The position numbers and the translations under genes are program-made. Positions 31,201-34,072 of a stretch of 34,072 bases of DNA are shown here, one piece after another. The first letter of the stretch is position 1; each line of letters opens with the position of its first letter. Source of the DNA: Micromonospora wenchangensis (GTDB lineage Bacteria > Actinomycetota > Actinomycetes > Mycobacteriales > Micromonosporaceae); the NCBI RefSeq assembly GCF_002210435.1, contig NZ_MZMV01000069.1:1-34072 (forward strand). The letters run 5' to 3'. The notes below the pieces were generated by a model. It ran no database searches, was not told where the DNA came from, and worked only from the letters and a program-made list of their open reading frames with translations.

Positions 31201-32725
31201 TGAGTCCAGGCTGTCCCTTCTGGGTCGGAGACGGCTAGGCGAACTCAGGCGTCTCACGGGAATGGATTCTCCGGAGGAGCCCGAGCCAATCGTCGTTCGT
31301 CAGGTCGAGTCGCCTATTGCACCGGATGCGGCCCAGTACATGTCTGACGAAGACTGGTTGCGCGCCATGGCGAGACACAACTCGGATCGGGAGAGCTTTA
31401 CGACCTTTCGAGGCGGTTCCCGCGAACTATCGCATGTTCTGCAGGGCGAGGTGGCGGAGGATCCTGTGCGATTCGCAAGACTTGCCTTGCGGCTCGATGA
31501 CTCGATTAATCCCGACTATACCGAGGCGATCCTGATGGGCCTGGGTGAAGGTGACCCACTCCCAGATCCCAATCCCCTTTTCGTAGCTATACGTCACATT
31601 GCTTCACTTCACCTTGGGCAGAACGACCGATGGCTCGGCTGGCCGCTTCGAAAGAACTACCTTAAGAGCGATGTTCCCGCTGACATCATTACGATGCTCA
31701 TCGAACGGATCATGAGCTCAGAGGACCCTGTCGCAGACAGATGGCCAAACCATGAGTTGGGTGAACGGGAATCGCTCGACGGTGTAATCATGTCGGAGGG
31801 TATGAACACGGCGAGAGGTAGCCTCGCCCTCACGTTGGGGTATCTTCTTGTTTACGATTCAGACGGGCGTCGCACGGCGCTGGTAGTGCCAGTCTTAGAC
31901 CGGTTGGCACAGGATCCATCTGTAGCAGTTCGAGCATGCGTTGCCCAGATTGTTGCGGGTTGCTTGATGCATGCGCGATCTCAGGCAGTCGATGCATTCA
32001 AGCTGTTAGTGCAGGGCGACGATAGGTTGCTTGTTGTTGAGACGGTAACTCGACTTATTAGGTACATCGGCAACGCCGACCCTGCGATCGTAATGCCACT
32101 TGTGCCACGCATGCTAGCTGCAGAGGCTGCGGAAGTACGGCAAGGCGGCGGCGCCCTGGCGGCTATCGCTGCTGTGCAGTGGGGGCAGGAAGGTCTTCTT
32201 CAGGCTGTTGTTGCGGGCCAAGATGCCGCAGCTCGGACAGGCGCGGCCATGGTATGCGCTCATTTGCTTCCCGCCGCTACGAATTCGGCCGTGGCAGAGG
32301 ACACCCTCATCCACCTGATGAACGATAGTGACAAGGGTGTTCGTGAGGCGGCAGCGGAGGTTGCTGGCGTTCTTCGCAATGAACGGCTGCGTCGATTTTC
32401 TCGCGTCCTGACCGCCTTGATCTCCTCAGAGGCATACTCCGAGGCCGTGCCGCAACTGTTAATAACGCTCGAACGTGCGCCCGATCGCGTTGATGCCCTT
32501 GTAATTTTGTGTGCTCGTCGGTTCACCGAAGTCCATGGTGCGGATATTGGCGACATTTCGACGGGTGCGGCTGGAGACGCGAGGGAGGTGGGGCAGCTTG
32601 TATTCAGAGCATACGCTCAGGCAACTTCACATGGTCAGCGACGCGAAGCCCTCGACCTGATCGATCAGTTGCTAGCCCTCAACGCCTATGGAATGGTCGA
32701 GTTGGTTGATGCCGCAGAACGTTAG
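28271..32725 (+). CDS. Avs-like STAND NTPase with N-terminal Cap4-like nuclease
   Basis: 1484 residues in three parts. The N-terminal domain (about 8-220) matches the Cap4/DUF4297 nuclease pattern: Glu17 in GNRYEGAW, acidic residues in VEDIDEF (38-44), and Gln62-Val-Lys64 in VHQVKRQ, the QxK of this nuclease group. The STAND ATPase has Walker A TGDAGYGKS (276-284), Walker B VLVIDQLD (342-349) and a CRRFD sensor (384-388). From about residue 560 to the end are helical repeats, with HEAT-like units near 1230-1400 (ALVVPVLDRLAQDPSVAVRACV), the likely ligand-sensing arm. This order, nuclease-STAND-repeats, is that of antiviral Avs proteins, which detect phage proteins and then cleave DNA. The ATG follows GGAGAC by 8 bases. 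Low GC and TTA codons mark it as foreign. The repeat arm is not assignable to a known Avs type by eye. Confidence 0.82.
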   Translation: MSPRPGGETDKFGNRYEGAWTVRHVLRVLSGAGTSITVEDIDEFAEGAEFTFSDGRSIQVHQVKRQNRNANSWTPKSLQEKGIWENARKHVSAGRRFHFVSIIPARPIQELADRARRSSDLDSFTKNFLSDELKESFDQLASTDIFGSPEAAWTILRGFWIEWHDERSLNDINAVIADMLLEGAAGRLAAVGLGDFVQQNLGVRLDAAAIEAGLSEYGLRRAQQVRTATIAEHAAAITAGWIAGIERELIKPIIPRSEAARLVELLEGEDQLLLLTGDAGYGKSAVLHELAGELITKDVAVLGFRLDRLEAFSSTAELGEKLGLTVSPVTALSVVAGQRPSVLVIDQLDAVSLASGRMPRSFDAIANTIREAAAFPKMRIVLACRRFDVENDHRIRELVTGERSVRVELEMLSEPQVADAVHAMGIDPASLGQRQVDLLRSPLHLVLLQSIADQSGVLSFQTPNGLFDAFWDRKVIACLHRREGTRFAQVARTVASAMSSRQRLWIDVSTLDHDDLTVDAGVLVSEHVLVRDGQRIAFFHEAFFGYVFTRAWISQRQSIVEFLLAGEQELFRRSQVRQILSHLRASDLGRFVEEVEGLLMHEQVRFHIKEVVLGIVHSLSEPSSADWDMMNRVLDANPPFESRVWLSLRTLPWFDRLDAEGMFEEWLASGDERVQDNALHVALGGIKERPERMAELLAPHAGRQRYANWLLWTVRFANVHESRPLFDLLLDAIRTGKLQDYGHDLWMFTYDLAEHQPAWAAELLVAHLALRPNALAVDESGRVALLLDGDDALIRLTTGAAKGAPRVFCELITPYLLSVMRLTERPWAEHLLADAHFGYRVPHDSFHELEDAVLFGAASALRSFAGNDPAAARPLLEKLAADQHEAAQWLLYEGLRGAAASHYADWAGSLLLEGSTRFLSGYMSNGVWTTRQLIEAITPHLSPELFSRLESEVVALRFSWERRNPGWYVFCLLSAMGESRLSLLGRRRLGELRRLTGMDSPEEPEPIVVRQVESPIAPDAAQYMSDEDWLRAMARHNSDRESFTTFRGGSRELSHVLQGEVAEDPVRFARLALRLDDSINPDYTEAILMGLGEGDPLPDPNPLFVAIRHIASLHLGQNDRWLGWPLRKNYLKSDVPADIITMLIERIMSSEDPVADRWPNHELGERESLDGVIMSEGMNTARGSLALTLGYLLVYDSDGRRTALVVPVLDRLAQDPSVAVRACVAQIVAGCLMHARSQAVDAFKLLVQGDDRLLVVETVTRLIRYIGNADPAIVMPLVPRMLAAEAAEVRQGGGALAAIAAVQWGQEGLLQAVVAGQDAAARTGAAMVCAHLLPAATNSAVAEDTLIHLMNDSDKGVREAAAEVAGVLRNERLRRFSRVLTALISSEAYSEAVPQLLITLERAPDRVDALVILCARRFTEVHGADIGDISTGAAGDAREVGQLVFRAYAQATSHGQRREALDLIDQLLALNAYGMVELVDAAER

Positions 32726-32930
32726 GTGTGCTTTGTTACTGTCTTCCTTTGGCGAGTAGCGGTCCTGAGCAGCCTCCGCGCCTCACAGTCCGGGTTCGCA
32801 AGACCCTGAATTAGGTGCGTCTCGTTGGCCGTGTGCAGACCAAGCTGTCTGGGCTGATGGCTGTCACCTGTCCAAGATCCGACAAGATCGGAGGCTGCCG
32901 CGTCGAGTGCCGGTCTGATTACGTACGGCC

Positions 32931-33710
32931 ATGGCTCAGAGGCCGCGTAAGCAGAAGGTCAAGTGCAGGGGGCCGCGTGACGAGGACGGGCGCGCCTGTC
33001 AGCGCCCGGTCAGCCACGTTGGTCAGAGGTGTCCGCAGCATCGCGGTCGGCCGGAGGTTCCTCTTCGTGGGCGCTTGTCCGAGTACGCCAAGCACACTCC
33101 CAAGAAGGCCAAGTCGAAGCCACCGCCGCGGACTCAACGGACAGCAAGCTCGCCCCGTCCATCCCGAGCATCGACACGACCACGCCCGAGGCTCTCACCC
33201 GCAGTACGGGACGCCCTGGTTGCCGAGGCCATCCAGTACGTCGAGGCGACGGTGGCCGTTGGTGCAGTCGACGCAGCCGTGGCCCAGGCGGCCAGCTACG
33301 CAGGGGACAGGGTGTGGGATCGGCTGACGCACGACTGGTCGGGGCGGAACTGCAAGGGGCTCGCTCGCCTTGCCCGTGCCGCGCTGGATGGCAAGGACTG
33401 GCTCCATGACCGGGTCGGCGACCTGGTGAGCTACCTGCTGGAGGTGCTCAGTACGCCGCGTGTGGTCAGAGTCTTCGGCAGGGAGATCGCCAAACGCATC
33501 CCGCTGCCCTGGGACCAGCAACTCGTGGCCGTGTCGAGAGGTATGCAGATTGCGGGCATCGCGGTGTGCATGCTCAACGGTCGTGATCTGGCGAAGTGTG
33601 AGTGCTTCGTTGACGTCGTGATCAACGAGGGCAAGGAGCGCGTCCGTCAGTTGATGGACTGGGCAGCCAAGGACTGGCGGAACCTGGAGCAGCTCGTCCC
33701 TGCCATGTGA
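32931..33710 (+). CDS. Hypothetical protein at the right end of the element
   Basis: 259 residues. The N-terminus has a Cys/His cluster (KCRGPRDEDGRACQRPVSHV, then RCPQHRG), like a small zinc-binding motif. A basic Pro/Ser-rich linker follows (about 58-88), then a helical domain (about 90-259) with WDRLTHDWSG and CKGLARLARAALDG. No family recognised. The ATG at 32931 lacks a ribosome binding site, but the zinc cluster directly follows it. It lies 205 bases after the STAND gene with no gene between, and ends about 117 bases before attR. Codon use is high-GC, unlike the STAND gene. Confidence 0.6.
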   Translation: MAQRPRKQKVKCRGPRDEDGRACQRPVSHVGQRCPQHRGRPEVPLRGRLSEYAKHTPKKAKSKPPPRTQRTASSPRPSRASTRPRPRLSPAVRDALVAEAIQYVEATVAVGAVDAAVAQAASYAGDRVWDRLTHDWSGRNCKGLARLARAALDGKDWLHDRVGDLVSYLLEVLSTPRVVRVFGREIAKRIPLPWDQQLVAVSRGMQIAGIAVCMLNGRDLAKCECFVDVVINEGKERVRQLMDWAAKDWRNLEQLVPAM

Positions 33711-33826
33711 GACGGGGTCAGGGTCCCGGAACGGTCAAGAGACTCTGCGTCGTCATGCCCATCGTCTGGCCATCGCAAGCAGGCGTCTGGCCTCCCAACA
33801 GGGGTGTACAAGGGTCTCCATGAGTT

Positions 33827-33832
33827 CCACCA
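33827..33832. other. attR core (CCACCA)
   Basis: Right copy of the core. To its right the sequence GAGGATCACGAAGG leads straight into a strong terminator, as expected for the region that originally followed tRNA-Val-CCA. Confidence 0.6.
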
Positions 33833-33840
33833 GAGGATCA

Positions 33841-33876
33841 CGAAGGCCCCCGGCTCAACTGAGCCGGGGGCCTTCG
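33841..33876. terminator. Original tRNA-Val terminator, displaced by the element
   Basis: A perfect 16-bp hairpin (33841-33856 with 33861-33876), loop AACT. In the restored empty site it would start 9 bases after the CCA of tRNA-Val. It can also end the minus-strand gene that follows. Confidence 0.8.
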
Positions 33877-33924
33877 CATGATGTTGTTTCGTGGTGACGC
33901 GCTTCGTGGTGGCGCGCGGGTGGG

Positions 33925-34072
33925 TCAGTTGTTCCAGTGCTGGGCGACGAGGTCGGCGGCCTGCTGTTCCCACTGGGCGTAGTGGTCGGGGTACGCCGAC
34001 ACCTGGACGGTCTGGGCGGCCTTGGTCAGGGGCATGTCGTGCCAGCCGTCGACCTGCTTGAGGCCCTTGAGG
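33925..34072 (-). CDS. C-terminal end of a peptidoglycan-hydrolase-like protein (partial)
   Basis: The last 48 residues of a gene that continues beyond the window. The segment LKQVDGWHDMPLTKAAQTVQ followed by VSAYPDHYAQWE is, as I recall, the closing part of actinomycete secreted proteins of the M23/transglycosylase-associated kind, often misnamed heavy metal transporters. It ends HWNN at TGA 33925-33927. High-GC codon use and position outside attR make it chromosomal. Confidence 0.6.
   Translation of the reverse strand, partial: LKGLKQVDGWHDMPLTKAAQTVQVSAYPDHYAQWEQQAADLVAQHWNN

Larger units (their letters stand above)
13106..33832. mobile_element. Integrated element (serine-integrase ICE/IME, about 20.7 kb)
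   Basis: Bounded by the 6-base direct repeat CCACCA at the tRNA-Val 3' end. The left end carries a large serine integrase reading toward the tRNA. Then come a ribbon-helix-helix protein, DNA methyltransferase, replication-relaxation protein, a HerA/TraD-like ATPase and several small proteins, all on the minus strand. The right half is cargo on both strands, including an unknown membrane protein, a DUF6879/DUF5753 cassette, a PD-(D/E)XK nuclease and an Avs-like STAND NTPase. Parts of the cargo are clearly more AT-rich, with TTA leucine codons that the flanking chromosome hardly uses. No canonical relaxase, FtsK-type TraSA or Rep initiator is recognisable, so autonomous conjugation is unproven. 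Boundaries rest on the repeat and on reconstruction of the empty site. Confidence 0.75.

Noticed and set aside
13106..33832. A second, partial tRNA-Val copy at the right end as expected for tyrosine-integrase elements
   Set aside because: No tRNA 3' fragment longer than CCACCA was found near 33.7-33.9 kb, consistent with a serine integrase and a short core.
33647..33973. Minus-strand frame over attR and the terminator
   Set aside because: Crosses the att core and a hairpin, and overlaps the real + strand gene; no family similarity.
1..34072. CRISPR array or insertion sequence
   Set aside because: No regularly spaced 25-40 base repeats and no DDE transposase frame were seen; the only short-period array is the GGACAG cluster.

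Overview
The window is high-GC actinomycete DNA. Codon use, the intergenic tRNA style and several families (DUF6458, DUF6879/DUF5753 cassettes, the palindromic intergenic repeat at 2382-2437) fit Micromonospora or a close relative in the Micromonosporaceae. That assignment rests on family recognition, not on a search.

Positions 1-13105 are chromosomal. In order they hold bioD, a SulP-STAS anion transporter, a two-gene cytochrome P450/methyltransferase unit, a secreted membrane-anchored protein convergent with a large fungalysin (M36) metalloprotease, a TetR regulator, a tRNA-Gly/Cys/Val cluster, an NB-ARC/TPR signalling protein, a small DUF6458 membrane protein, and a second tRNA-Gly/tRNA-Val pair whose tRNA genes are identical to the first pair.

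Positions 13106-33832 read as one integrated mobile element of about 20.7 kb. It is inserted exactly at the 3' CCA end of the second tRNA-Val. The sequence CCACCA occurs at both ends, and joining the flanks restores tRNA-Val-CCA followed by a strong terminator. The left half is a mobility module, all on the minus strand: large serine integrase, ribbon-helix-helix protein, DNA methyltransferase, replication-relaxation protein, HerA/TraD-like ATPase and a string of small proteins. Most of these are joined by 4-base stop/start overlaps. The right half is cargo, parts of which are visibly more AT-rich: an unknown three-span membrane protein, a DUF5753/DUF6879 regulatory cassette, and a divergent pair made of a PD-(D/E)XK nuclease and a 1484-residue Avs-like STAND NTPase with an N-terminal Cap4-like nuclease domain. 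The element therefore looks like an integrative conjugative or mobilizable element carrying an anti-phage module.

The most unusual point is that the attachment core lies inside the integrase reading frame. In the integrated state the last 41 codons are antisense host tRNA sequence. In the excised circle the frame would instead continue into the right end of the element and finish after a different 24-residue tail. From 33833 onward the sequence is chromosomal again: the displaced tRNA-Val terminator, then the 3' end of a minus-strand gene that runs off the window.
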